Positions 55,378 to 63,310 of a stretch of 64,000 nucleotides of DNA are shown one piece after another (the first letter of the stretch is position 1; each line of letters begins with the position of its first letter). The position numbers and the translations under genes are program-made. This stretch comes from Microbulbifer hainanensis. Its GTDB lineage: Bacteria; Pseudomonadota; Gammaproteobacteria; Pseudomonadales; Cellvibrionaceae. The stretch covers positions 62,001 through 126,000 of the forward strand of contig NZ_JACZCR010000010.1 of the NCBI RefSeq assembly GCF_014904735.1, written 5' to 3'. The notes under the pieces were generated by a model. It did no database searches and was not told where the DNA came from. It saw nothing but the letters and a program-made list of their open reading frames with translations.

Positions 55378-57678
55378 ATGTTCAAACAATTGTTCACCTC
55401 GGCACTACTTAGCTTCACCACCTGCGCCACCTTCAGTGCCTGTGCCGCAAGCGCTGCGCCTGCCAGTGACGATTACCACTGGCGCAGTGTCACCGTCGGC
55501 GCCGGCGGCTTCGCGCCGGATATTATCTTCAGCCGTGCGGAAAAGGGCCTCGCCTACCTGCGCACCGATATGGGCGGCGCCTATCGCTGGGACAGCGGCC
55601 AGCAACGCTGGCTGCCGCTGCAGGACCAGATGGCGGAATCCAGCTATTTCGGTATAGAGAGTATCGCCGCCGATCCGCGCAACCCGGAGCGGGTCTATAT
55701 GGCCGCGGGCATGTACAAGGGTGCACCCGCGGCAATACTCCGCTCCGATGACCGCGGCGAGCACTGGCAGGTGACCCCGGTGCCGTTTCGCATGGGCGGC
55801 AATGAAGACGGTCGCGGCCTGGGCGAACGCCTGGCGATCAACCCGCAGAATACTGACATTCTCTATTTCGGCTCGCGCCACGACGGCCTGTGGCGCAGCC
55901 GCGACCGCGGCGCCAGCTGGCACAAGGTAACGGCTTTTCCCCACGCCGGACTCGGCCTGCCCGAGGGCCGCCGCAGTACCCACGCCGGTATCAGTTTCGT
56001 ACTCTTCGCTGAACAATCGCTTTTTGCCGGCGTCGCCGACAGGAATGGAACCGGCCTTTACCGCTCGGACGACAGCGGTGAACACTGGAAGAAAATTGCC
56101 GGTGGCCCGGACAAACTACTGCCGGTACAGGCGGCCGCTGCCGGCGGTCAGCTGTATATCGCCTACAGCGATAATATCGGCCCCAACGGCGTCACCGGTG
56201 GCGCTGTCTACAAACTGGATATCGCCAGCCAGCAGTGGAGCGATATCACTCCGCCGCCGCAAGGTGACGGACCCGCGGAAGGCGGTTTTATGGGCATCAG
56301 CGCCAGCGCGCAGCACCCGGGCACTGTCGCCGTGGCGACGATGAATCGCTGGCACCCGCACGATACGATTTACCTGTCCCACGACGGCGGCGATAGCTGG
56401 CGCGAACTGGAAAAACGCAGCCGCCGCGATGTCAGCGCAACGCCCTATCTCTACTGGGGTAATGACGAGGCGGATTTCGGCTGGTGGATCGCGGGCCTCG
56501 CCATGAACCCTTTCCAGGATGACGAGCTGGTGTACACCACCGGGGCCACCGTCTACCGCACCGGCGATGCCGATGCGCAGCAGCTGCTGTGGAAACCCTG
56601 GGTCGAGGGTATTGAGCAGACCGCCATCATCACCCTGCTGAGCCCCGCCGCCGGCCCGCAGCTGATCAGCGGCTTCGGCGATATCAGCGGTTTTGTACAC
56701 AGTGACTTTGATCGCTCGCCGCAACTGATGCTGACCGGCCCCGTATTCGCCAATACCAACACCATCATCGACGCCGGCAGCGCACCGCAAATCCTGGTGC
56801 GCAGCGGCACGCCGCCGCACCGGGCAGAAGGCCCGGTACCGACGCTGGCCTGGTCCAATAACGCCGGCAAAAGCTGGCGACCGCTGACAGTTCCGGCGCT
56901 CAAAATCCCTGGCGAAAAAACCGCGCAGCGCTACGACCTGACCGGCGACAACGCGATTACCGTCTCCGCCGATGGTGACGCCTTCGTGTTTATGGCGCCG
57001 GTACCGCAGCTGAGCCGCGACCGCGGCCGCAGTTGGCAGCCGGTAAAAGGCCTGCCGCTGCACGCGCACCCGGTGGCGGACCGGGTCGATGGCAAAAAAT
57101 TCTACGCGCTGGATTTCAACCGCGGCGAACTCTATGCAAGTACCGACGGCGCGGCCAGCTTCACCGCACTCGAATCGCGCGGACTGCCATCCGACCTCAG
57201 CGCCGACCGGCCGCACAACCGCGAAAAGCCCTGGCCGCTGCACGCGGCCCCCGGCCGCGAGGGCGAACTGTGGCTGGTTTCCCGCCAGGGCCTGTTTCAC
57301 TCCACCGACGGCGGTCAACAGTTCGCGCGCGTCGACAGTGATATCACCGTCGAGCAACTGACCTTCGGCAAGCCGGCCGCGGGCAAACAGGAAGCAACGC
57401 TGTTTGCCATCGGCCAGCGCGGCAGTGAACGCGGCTCTGAACACAGCTCTGAACGCAGCACTGAGCGCGCTATCTGGCGCTCCGACGACAGCGGCCGCCA
57501 CTGGCTGCGCGTCAACGACAGCCGCCACGAATACGGCCAGCGCTTTCGCGTGATCGCGGGCGACCCGCGTCACTACGGCCGCGTCTATATCGGCACCGAC
57601 GGCCGCGGCATCGTCATGGGCGAACCCGCTGCCGCCACAGTGCAAGCAGAACTTTCCGCACAGGATTCCCGACAATGA
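55378..57678 (+). CDS. GH74 xyloglucanase
   Basis: 766 residues from ATG 55378 with a signal (LLSFTTCATFSACAASA, possibly a lipobox FSACA). Two seven-bladed propellers with repeated Asp-box-like motifs (RSDDRGEHW, RSRDRGASW, RSDDSGEHW, SHDGGDSW). D64 lies in the conserved YLRTDMGGAYRW; the second catalytic aspartate is probably D435 in GFGDISGFVH. It cuts the xyloglucan backbone at unbranched or branched glucose. The C-terminal part holds a SER-type tetrapeptide repeat. Its stop overlaps the next start (ATGA). Confidence 0.92.
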   Translation: MFKQLFTSALLSFTTCATFSACAASAAPASDDYHWRSVTVGAGGFAPDIIFSRAEKGLAYLRTDMGGAYRWDSGQQRWLPLQDQMAESSYFGIESIAADPRNPERVYMAAGMYKGAPAAILRSDDRGEHWQVTPVPFRMGGNEDGRGLGERLAINPQNTDILYFGSRHDGLWRSRDRGASWHKVTAFPHAGLGLPEGRRSTHAGISFVLFAEQSLFAGVADRNGTGLYRSDDSGEHWKKIAGGPDKLLPVQAAAAGGQLYIAYSDNIGPNGVTGGAVYKLDIASQQWSDITPPPQGDGPAEGGFMGISASAQHPGTVAVATMNRWHPHDTIYLSHDGGDSWRELEKRSRRDVSATPYLYWGNDEADFGWWIAGLAMNPFQDDELVYTTGATVYRTGDADAQQLLWKPWVEGIEQTAIITLLSPAAGPQLISGFGDISGFVHSDFDRSPQLMLTGPVFANTNTIIDAGSAPQILVRSGTPPHRAEGPVPTLAWSNNAGKSWRPLTVPALKIPGEKTAQRYDLTGDNAITVSADGDAFVFMAPVPQLSRDRGRSWQPVKGLPLHAHPVADRVDGKKFYALDFNRGELYASTDGAASFTALESRGLPSDLSADRPHNREKPWPLHAAPGREGELWLVSRQGLFHSTDGGQQFARVDSDITVEQLTFGKPAAGKQEATLFAIGQRGSERGSEHSSERSTERAIWRSDDSGRHWLRVNDSRHEYGQRFRVIAGDPRHYGRVYIGTDGRGIVMGEPAAATVQAELSAQDSRQ
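57421..57468 (+). repeat. Four tandem 12-base repeats inside GH74
   Basis: Units GGCAGTGAACGC, GGCTCTGAACAC, AGCTCTGAACGC and AGCACTGAGCGC encode GSER-GSEH-SSER-STER. They form a polar loop in the second propeller; copy-number change would keep the frame. Confidence 0.8.
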
Positions 57679-58439
57679 TTACAGCCAGTTATCCCGACCT
57701 GATCGACACACCAATTTTTATCACCGGTGGTGGCTCCGGCATCGGCGCGGCCTTTGTGCGCGCCTTCTGCGCGCAGGGCGCGCGCGTCGCCTTCGTATCC
57801 CTGGATGAAGACAAGGCGCAGCAGCTGTGCGCTTCCGTGGAAGAGGAGACCGGTGTGCTGCCGCTGTTCCAGCGCTGCGATATCACCGATGTCGAGCACC
57901 TGCAGCAGTGTATCGCCAGCGCCGCCGAGCAGCTGGGACAGTTCCGTGTACTGATCAACAATGCCGCGCGCGATACCCGCCACTCGCTGGAAAAATTCAG
58001 TGCTGATGAATGGGATGCATCCCTGAATACCAATTTGCGCCCGCACTTTTTTACCGCGCAAACAGTAGCCGCCGGTATGCGCGCACAGGGCGGCGGCAGC
58101 ATTATCAATGTGGGCTCCAATTCCGCCCTGCTCGGATTGGCCGGCTATCCAGCCTACGTCACCGCCAAGGCCGGTATCGTCGGCCTGAGCAAGGCGCTGG
58201 CGCGGGAACTTGGCCCGGACAATATTCGCGTGAATGCGCTGATTCCCGGCTGGGTCATGACCGAGCGGCAGAAGGAACTGTGGGTAACCGAAGAGGCGCT
58301 CAGAGAATGCCTGGATCAGCAATGCCTGAAGCGCACCATTTCCGAACAGGACTGTGCCAACAGCGCACTGTTCCTCGCCTCCGGAGCTTCGGCCATGATC
58401 AGCGGCCAGTCCCTGATTATTGACGGCGGACGCGTGTGA
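57675..58439 (+). CDS. SDR-family sugar dehydrogenase, probable D-galactose 1-dehydrogenase
   Basis: 254 residues. NAD(P)-binding TGGGSGIG at 18-25, NNA at 95-97, catalytic S148 (INVGSNSALLG), Y161 and K165 (YVTAKAGI), and the C-terminal QSLIIDGGR. Both ends overlap the neighbours by a few bases (ATGA with GH74, TGATG with dgoK), so translation is coupled. Next to dgoK and dgoA, it most likely oxidises D-galactose (or L-arabinose) to the lactone. The sugar cannot be fixed from sequence alone. Confidence 0.82.
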   Translation: MITASYPDLIDTPIFITGGGSGIGAAFVRAFCAQGARVAFVSLDEDKAQQLCASVEEETGVLPLFQRCDITDVEHLQQCIASAAEQLGQFRVLINNAARDTRHSLEKFSADEWDASLNTNLRPHFFTAQTVAAGMRAQGGGSIINVGSNSALLGLAGYPAYVTAKAGIVGLSKALARELGPDNIRVNALIPGWVMTERQKELWVTEEALRECLDQQCLKRTISEQDCANSALFLASGASAMISGQSLIIDGGRV

Positions 58440-59383
58440 TGCGCTGTATCGTCATCGACTGGGGCTCCAGCAATTTTCGCGCGCACCTGGTAGACGAAAG
58501 CGGGCACGTGGTGTGTACGCGCAGCGACGACTGCGGCGTGCTGAGCTGCGGGGAAAATTACCAGGCGCTGTTGCTGGAGCGCTGTGGCGACTGGCTGCAG
58601 CGCTGGCCCGGCATCCCGTTGTACCTGTGCGGCATGATCGGCAGTCGCAACGGCTGGCGCGAGGCCCCTTACGCGCCCTGCCCGGCGAACGCCGCGGCAA
58701 TCGCGCAGCAACTGCTGCCCCTGGGTGAACAACCCAACGCCTGGGTAGTGCCGGGGGTGAGCTGTATGTCGCCCGGCGGCGCGCCGGACGTAATGCGCGG
58801 TGAGGAGAGCCAGGTACTTGGTGCACTGCAGATCAGCGGCAGGGACAGCGCACTGCTGTTGCTGCCCGGCACTCACAGCAAGTGGGTGCAGGTGGACAGC
58901 GGCCGCGTGATCAATTTCGCCACATTTTTTACCGGTGAACTGTTTGCGCTGTTGCACAAGCACAGTTCCATCGGCGCCGTTCTCGGTGACGCCGATAGCG
59001 ATCCACACAGTTTTGTCGAAGGCCTGCGCCACAGCCGCCAAGCAGGCGGCCCGCTGCACCAGATGTTTGCGGCCCGCGCCCTAGCCCTGTGTGAGCCGCA
59101 CAGCGGCCTGGCCATGTCCGCGTTTCTGTCCGGTATTCTCGTCGGTAACGAGTTGGGCGAAGCCCTGGCGATGTTTCCGGCAGCGGATGAAATCCTGCTG
59201 GTGGGCAGCGAAAAACTGCAAAATCTCTACCGACTGGCGGCGGACGAATTCGGCATCCGTCTCAATGCGGTAGATCCGTCGCTCGCAGTGGTCAAGGGCG
59301 TGACCGCCATCTGCGACGCACAACAGCAGACACTCCAATACCAGAGTTCAGAGGAGAACGACCGTGCTGCAAACCAATCTTGA
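58439..59383 (+). CDS. dgoK: 2-dehydro-3-deoxygalactonokinase
   Basis: 314 residues from ATG 58439. The DgoK-type ASKHA kinase signature is seen: CIVIDWGSSNFRAHLVD (phosphate 1), LYLCGMIGSRNGWREAPY, DVMRGEESQVLGAL, LLLPGTHSKWVQVD and FFTGELFALLHKHS. It phosphorylates 2-keto-3-deoxygalactonate to the 6-phosphate in the De Ley-Doudoroff galactose pathway. The start overlaps the SDR stop by one base and the 3' end overlaps dgoA by 20 bases. Confidence 0.93.
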   Translation: MRCIVIDWGSSNFRAHLVDESGHVVCTRSDDCGVLSCGENYQALLLERCGDWLQRWPGIPLYLCGMIGSRNGWREAPYAPCPANAAAIAQQLLPLGEQPNAWVVPGVSCMSPGGAPDVMRGEESQVLGALQISGRDSALLLLPGTHSKWVQVDSGRVINFATFFTGELFALLHKHSSIGAVLGDADSDPHSFVEGLRHSRQAGGPLHQMFAARALALCEPHSGLAMSAFLSGILVGNELGEALAMFPAADEILLVGSEKLQNLYRLAADEFGIRLNAVDPSLAVVKGVTAICDAQQQTLQYQSSEENDRAANQS

Positions 59384-60008
59384 ACGCTGCCCTCTGGTGG
59401 CGATATTGCGGGGAATCACTCCGGATGAAGTCATCGCGGTCAGCCAGGCGCTGATCGACAGTGGCTTCACCATTATCGAGGTGCCACTGAATTCACCGCG
59501 CGCACTGGACTCGATCCGCCTGCTCAGCCAGCACTTCGGCGATCGCGCCCTGGTCGGCGCCGGCACGGTCACCGACGTCGCGCAAGTGGACGCTGTTGCC
59601 AGCGCCGGCGGGCGCTTGATTGTGTCCCCCAACTGCGACACCGAAGTGATTCGCCGCAGTGTGGCGCTCGACCTGGTCTCCCTGCCCGGCTGCTGCACGC
59701 CCACGGAAGCCTTCGCTGCACTGGCAGCCGGTGCCCACGGTATCAAGCTGTTCCCGGCCACAATGATCTCACCGGCCACGGTCAGCGCGCTGCGCACCGT
59801 GCTGCCGCCGGTGCCGGTCCTCGCGGTGGGTGGTATCGACACCGCGGATTTTGCCCGCTACCTAGCCGCCGGTGCCGACGGCTTCGGTACCGGCGGCAGC
59901 CTGTACCGCCCCGGGCGCAGTGCTGACGAAGTGCGCGCGCGCGCCGAGGCCTCGGTTAAGGCAGTGGTGCAGGCGCTGGCTCCCACTGAAACCAAAATAT
60001 ACGAATAA
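59364..60008 (+). CDS. dgoA: 2-dehydro-3-deoxy-6-phosphogalactonate aldolase
   Basis: 214 residues starting with GTG after GAGGAGAA. Class I KDPG/KDPGal aldolase with E39 (FTIIEVPLNSP) and Schiff-base K128 (GIKLFPATM), each two residues from the E. coli DgoA positions; LVAILRGITP and GAGTVT are also typical. It splits KDPGal to pyruvate and glyceraldehyde 3-phosphate. Pairing with dgoK, and the lack of an edd gene here, favour DgoA over Eda. Confidence 0.93.
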   Translation: MLQTNLERCPLVAILRGITPDEVIAVSQALIDSGFTIIEVPLNSPRALDSIRLLSQHFGDRALVGAGTVTDVAQVDAVASAGGRLIVSPNCDTEVIRRSVALDLVSLPGCCTPTEAFAALAAGAHGIKLFPATMISPATVSALRTVLPPVPVLAVGGIDTADFARYLAAGADGFGTGGSLYRPGRSADEVRARAEASVKAVVQALAPTETKIYE

Positions 60009-60063
60009 CGATTCCGAAATAAATAACTTCGATATAAGAATAACTTCGAGAGAGGTGAGAGAT

Positions 60064-61641
60064 ATGGAACTGGCAACCACCGACCTGGCGATTTTTATCG
60101 CCTATGTCGCCGCGCTGATCGCCATCGGCTACCTGGTGTCGCGGGAGAAAAGCGGTCACCAGAAAAACACCCAGGACTATTTTCTCGCCGGCAACGGCCT
60201 GCCCTGGTGGGCGGTGGGCGCATCGCTGATCGCGGCGAATATCTCTGCCGAGCAGATTATCGGCATGTCCGGTTCCGGCTACGCAATCGGTCTCGGTATC
60301 GCGTCCTATGAATGGATGGGTGCAATCACACTTATCCTGGTGGGCAAGTACTTCCTGCCGGTATTCGTGCGCAAAAAAATCTATACCATGCCGCAGTTCC
60401 TCGAACAGCGTTACGACCACCGCGTGAAGGTGGTTCTGGCGACCTTCTGGCTCGGGGTTTATACCTTCGTCAACCTGACCGCGGTACTTTGGCTTGGTGC
60501 GCTTGCGATTAATGCCATCGCAGGGGTGGAACTCTTATCCGGGCTTCTTTTTCTCGGGATGTTCTCTGCCGCTTATTCCCTCTATGGCGGGCTCAAGGCC
60601 GTCGCCCTGACGGATATTATCCAGGTTGTATTGCTGGTCATCGGCGGTCTGGTGCTGTCCTATCTGGCCCTCGACCTGATTTCCGGTGGCGCCGGCCCGG
60701 TAGCCGGATTCAGCGAACTGGTGCAGCGGGTACCGGAAAAGTTCGACATGATCCTGACGCCGGATAACCCCAATTACGCCAGTCTGCCCGGCCTGTCGGT
60801 GCTCGTGGGCGGCCTGTGGGTAATGAACTTTTCCTATTGGGGGTTCAACCAATACATCATCCAGCGTGCCCTGGCCGCCAAGAGTATCGACGAGGGACAG
60901 AAAGGCATCGCCTTCGCCGCCTACCTGAAATTGCTGATGCCGATCATTGTCGTGCTGCCGGGTATCGCCGCCGTGGTGTTGCTGCCTGACCTGGCACGCC
61001 CGGATGAGGCCTATCCGCAGCTGATGAACCTGATGCCGGTGGGCTTCAAGGGGCTGGTTTTCGCCGCGCTGGTCGCTGCCATCGTCTCATCGCTGGCTTC
61101 CATGACGAACAGTATCGCCACCATTTTCACAATGGATATTTACGCTCGCTACCAGCCGCAGAAAACTGAAAGGCACTACGTCACGGTGGGCCGCGCGGCC
61201 AGCCTGATTTCCCTGTTACTGGCAATGGTCTGCGCCCAGCCGCTGCTCGGCCAGTTCGAACAGGCCTTCCAGTACATCCAGGAATTTACCGGTTTCTTTA
61301 CACCCGGCATCGTGGTCCTGTTCATGCTCGGTGTTTTCTGGCCGCGGGCCACTGCCAATTCGGCACTGGCTGCGGCTATTGGTTCGGCCGTTCTGTCTCT
61401 GGCGCTAAAACTCTGGTGGCCGACACTGCCCTTTATGGATCGGGTGGGCCTGGTATTCCTGTTGTGCCTGGGACTCGCGGTGGGTGTTTCACTGCTGCAG
61501 GGCCGCGGTCAGGCATTGGCTGCTGGCAGTGATGGCCGCCTGGCGCTGAGAGAAATCGGCTTCGACACAAGCAGCGGATTCAATCTGGCTGCAGTCGGCG
61601 TCACGCTGATATTGATCGCGCTCTACACCACTTGGTGGTGA
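60064..61641 (+). CDS. Sodium/sugar symporter of the SSS family (SGLT-like)
   Basis: 525 residues from ATG 60064 (GAGAGGTGAGAG upstream). About 13-14 transmembrane segments with family motifs: DYFLAGNGLPWWAVGASLIAA, NISAEQIIGMSGSGYA, AAYSLYGGLKAVALTDIIQ and NFSYWGFNQYIIQRALAAKS. The last closely resembles the Vibrio galactose transporter vSGLT. With dgoK/dgoA upstream it likely takes galactose, or glucose or xylose, across the inner membrane with Na+. Confidence 0.9.
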   Translation: MELATTDLAIFIAYVAALIAIGYLVSREKSGHQKNTQDYFLAGNGLPWWAVGASLIAANISAEQIIGMSGSGYAIGLGIASYEWMGAITLILVGKYFLPVFVRKKIYTMPQFLEQRYDHRVKVVLATFWLGVYTFVNLTAVLWLGALAINAIAGVELLSGLLFLGMFSAAYSLYGGLKAVALTDIIQVVLLVIGGLVLSYLALDLISGGAGPVAGFSELVQRVPEKFDMILTPDNPNYASLPGLSVLVGGLWVMNFSYWGFNQYIIQRALAAKSIDEGQKGIAFAAYLKLLMPIIVVLPGIAAVVLLPDLARPDEAYPQLMNLMPVGFKGLVFAALVAAIVSSLASMTNSIATIFTMDIYARYQPQKTERHYVTVGRAASLISLLLAMVCAQPLLGQFEQAFQYIQEFTGFFTPGIVVLFMLGVFWPRATANSALAAAIGSAVLSLALKLWWPTLPFMDRVGLVFLLCLGLAVGVSLLQGRGQALAAGSDGRLALREIGFDTSSGFNLAAVGVTLILIALYTTWW

Positions 61642-61650
61642 ACAATCCGC

Positions 61651-61690
61651 CGGTTGCGGTGGACGGCGCTCGCACCGTCCACCGCAACCG
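61651..61690. repeat. Perfect 16-base inverted repeat (hairpin) between symporter and GH39
   Basis: CGGTTGCGGTGGACGG and its exact complement flank an 8-base loop. There is no T tract, so it is more likely an RNA-stabilising or processing element than a terminator. Confidence 0.85.
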
Positions 61691-61728
61691 TACTGCAAAT
61701 ACAAATTACAATAGACGGATAGATATTC

Positions 61729-63300
61729 ATGGATCTGCAAACCCCGTCGCGACTTCTGCTCGCCGCATTACTTTGCCTTTCTCTGGCCGCACGCGCTGAT
61801 GCGCCCAGGGTCATTGATGTGGACACCCGTCATACGACGGGCAAATTCGCTACGTTGTTCAAAACCAGCATTGGCGCCGGCCGCGCCAACGAGGGCCTGC
61901 GCGCTGACTGGCAGCAGCAGCTGGCCGAAATCAAGCACGACGCGGGCTTCAAGTACATCCGCATGCACGGCCTGCTGACCGACGATATGGCCGTGTACAA
62001 GGAAGATGCCGACGGCAACCCGCAATACAACTTCCAGTATATCGATGCGCTCTACGACTACCTGCTCAGCATCGATATAAAACCGTTTGTCGAACTGGGC
62101 TTTATGCCCAGTGCGCTGGCGAGCGGTGACCAGACCATTTTCTGGTGGCGCGGCAATGTGACTCCGCCGAAAAGCTATGCAAAGTGGGGCGACCTGATCC
62201 GCCACCTGGTTCAACACTTCACCGAGCGCTACGGTGCCGACGAGGTGAAGACCTGGTACTTCGAGGTTTGGAACGAGCCCAACCTGGATGGTTTCTGGGC
62301 GGGCAGCCAGGCAGATTATTTCAAGCTCTATGCCACCAGCGCCGCAGCGATCAAAAGCGTCAACCCGGACTACCGCGTGGGCGGTCCTGCCACCGCCGGC
62401 GCCGCCTGGGTACCGGAGATGATCCACTACTGCAACGAGCACAAGGTACCGCTGGACTTTGTCAGCACCCACGCCTACGGCGTCAAGCAGGGCTTCCTGG
62501 ATGAATTCGGCCGCACCGGCACGGTGCTGGCCAAGGATGAATGGGCGGTGAGCGGCGACGTGCGCAAAAGTCGCCAGCAGATCGCCGATTCCCCGATGCC
62601 GGGCCTGGAACTCCACTACACCGAGTGGTCCTCGTCCTATACACCGGCGGATCCGATCCACGACAGCTACCACGAGGCCGCCTATATCCTGCAGAAGTTG
62701 AAGCAGGTGGGCGATGCTGCGAACTCCATGTCCTACTGGGTATTTACTGATATCTTCGAGGAAGCCGGCCCGCGCTTTACGCCCTTCCATGGCGGTTTCG
62801 GCCTGATGAATACCCAGGGCATCAAGAAGCCCGCCTACTTTGCCTACCAGTTCCTCAACCGACTGGGTGCCACAGAGCTGAAAAATGCAGACCAAAAGTC
62901 CTGGGCCACCGTCGACAAAAATGGCGATGTGCAGCTGCTGCTGTGGGACTACAGCTATACCCTGCCCGAGGACACTAACAATCAGCAGTACTATATCCGC
63001 GATCTGCCCGCCGCCGACAAGGGCAGAACCGCAGTCCGTATCTCCGGGCTGCAGGGTGGCGACTACCGGTTGAAAATCTTCCGGGTCGGCTATCGGCAGA
63101 ATGATGCCTACTCCGCTTACATTGCCATGGGTTCGCCCAGACAGCTGAGCAGGGAGCAGGTACAAAAACTGAAAGCCGAAGCCAGCGGTACCCCTGCGCA
63201 GGAGGAGACCATCAAGATTTCGGCGAGCGGCGAATTCTCCACCGAACTGCCGCTGCGGGAGAACGATGTGTATCTGTTGGAATTGGCCAGGGAAAATTGA
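61729..63300 (+). CDS. GH39 beta-xylosidase-like glycoside hydrolase
   Basis: 523 residues with a signal peptide (LLLAALLCLSLAARADA). The barrel carries acid/base E183 in FEVWNEPNLDGFW and nucleophile E299 in ELHYTEWSSSY, plus a C-terminal beta domain (YYIRDLPAADKG, YRLKIFRVGYRQNDAY). GH39 retains beta-xylosidase and related exo-activities. It may act on xylo-oligosaccharides or on pentose residues of substituted xyloglucan. It is followed by the DUF4380 gene after 10 bases, suggesting an operon. Confidence 0.88.
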   Translation: MDLQTPSRLLLAALLCLSLAARADAPRVIDVDTRHTTGKFATLFKTSIGAGRANEGLRADWQQQLAEIKHDAGFKYIRMHGLLTDDMAVYKEDADGNPQYNFQYIDALYDYLLSIDIKPFVELGFMPSALASGDQTIFWWRGNVTPPKSYAKWGDLIRHLVQHFTERYGADEVKTWYFEVWNEPNLDGFWAGSQADYFKLYATSAAAIKSVNPDYRVGGPATAGAAWVPEMIHYCNEHKVPLDFVSTHAYGVKQGFLDEFGRTGTVLAKDEWAVSGDVRKSRQQIADSPMPGLELHYTEWSSSYTPADPIHDSYHEAAYILQKLKQVGDAANSMSYWVFTDIFEEAGPRFTPFHGGFGLMNTQGIKKPAYFAYQFLNRLGATELKNADQKSWATVDKNGDVQLLLWDYSYTLPEDTNNQQYYIRDLPAADKGRTAVRISGLQGGDYRLKIFRVGYRQNDAYSAYIAMGSPRQLSREQVQKLKAEASGTPAQEETIKISASGEFSTELPLRENDVYLLELAREN

Positions 63301-63310
63301 GGGAAGGCGT

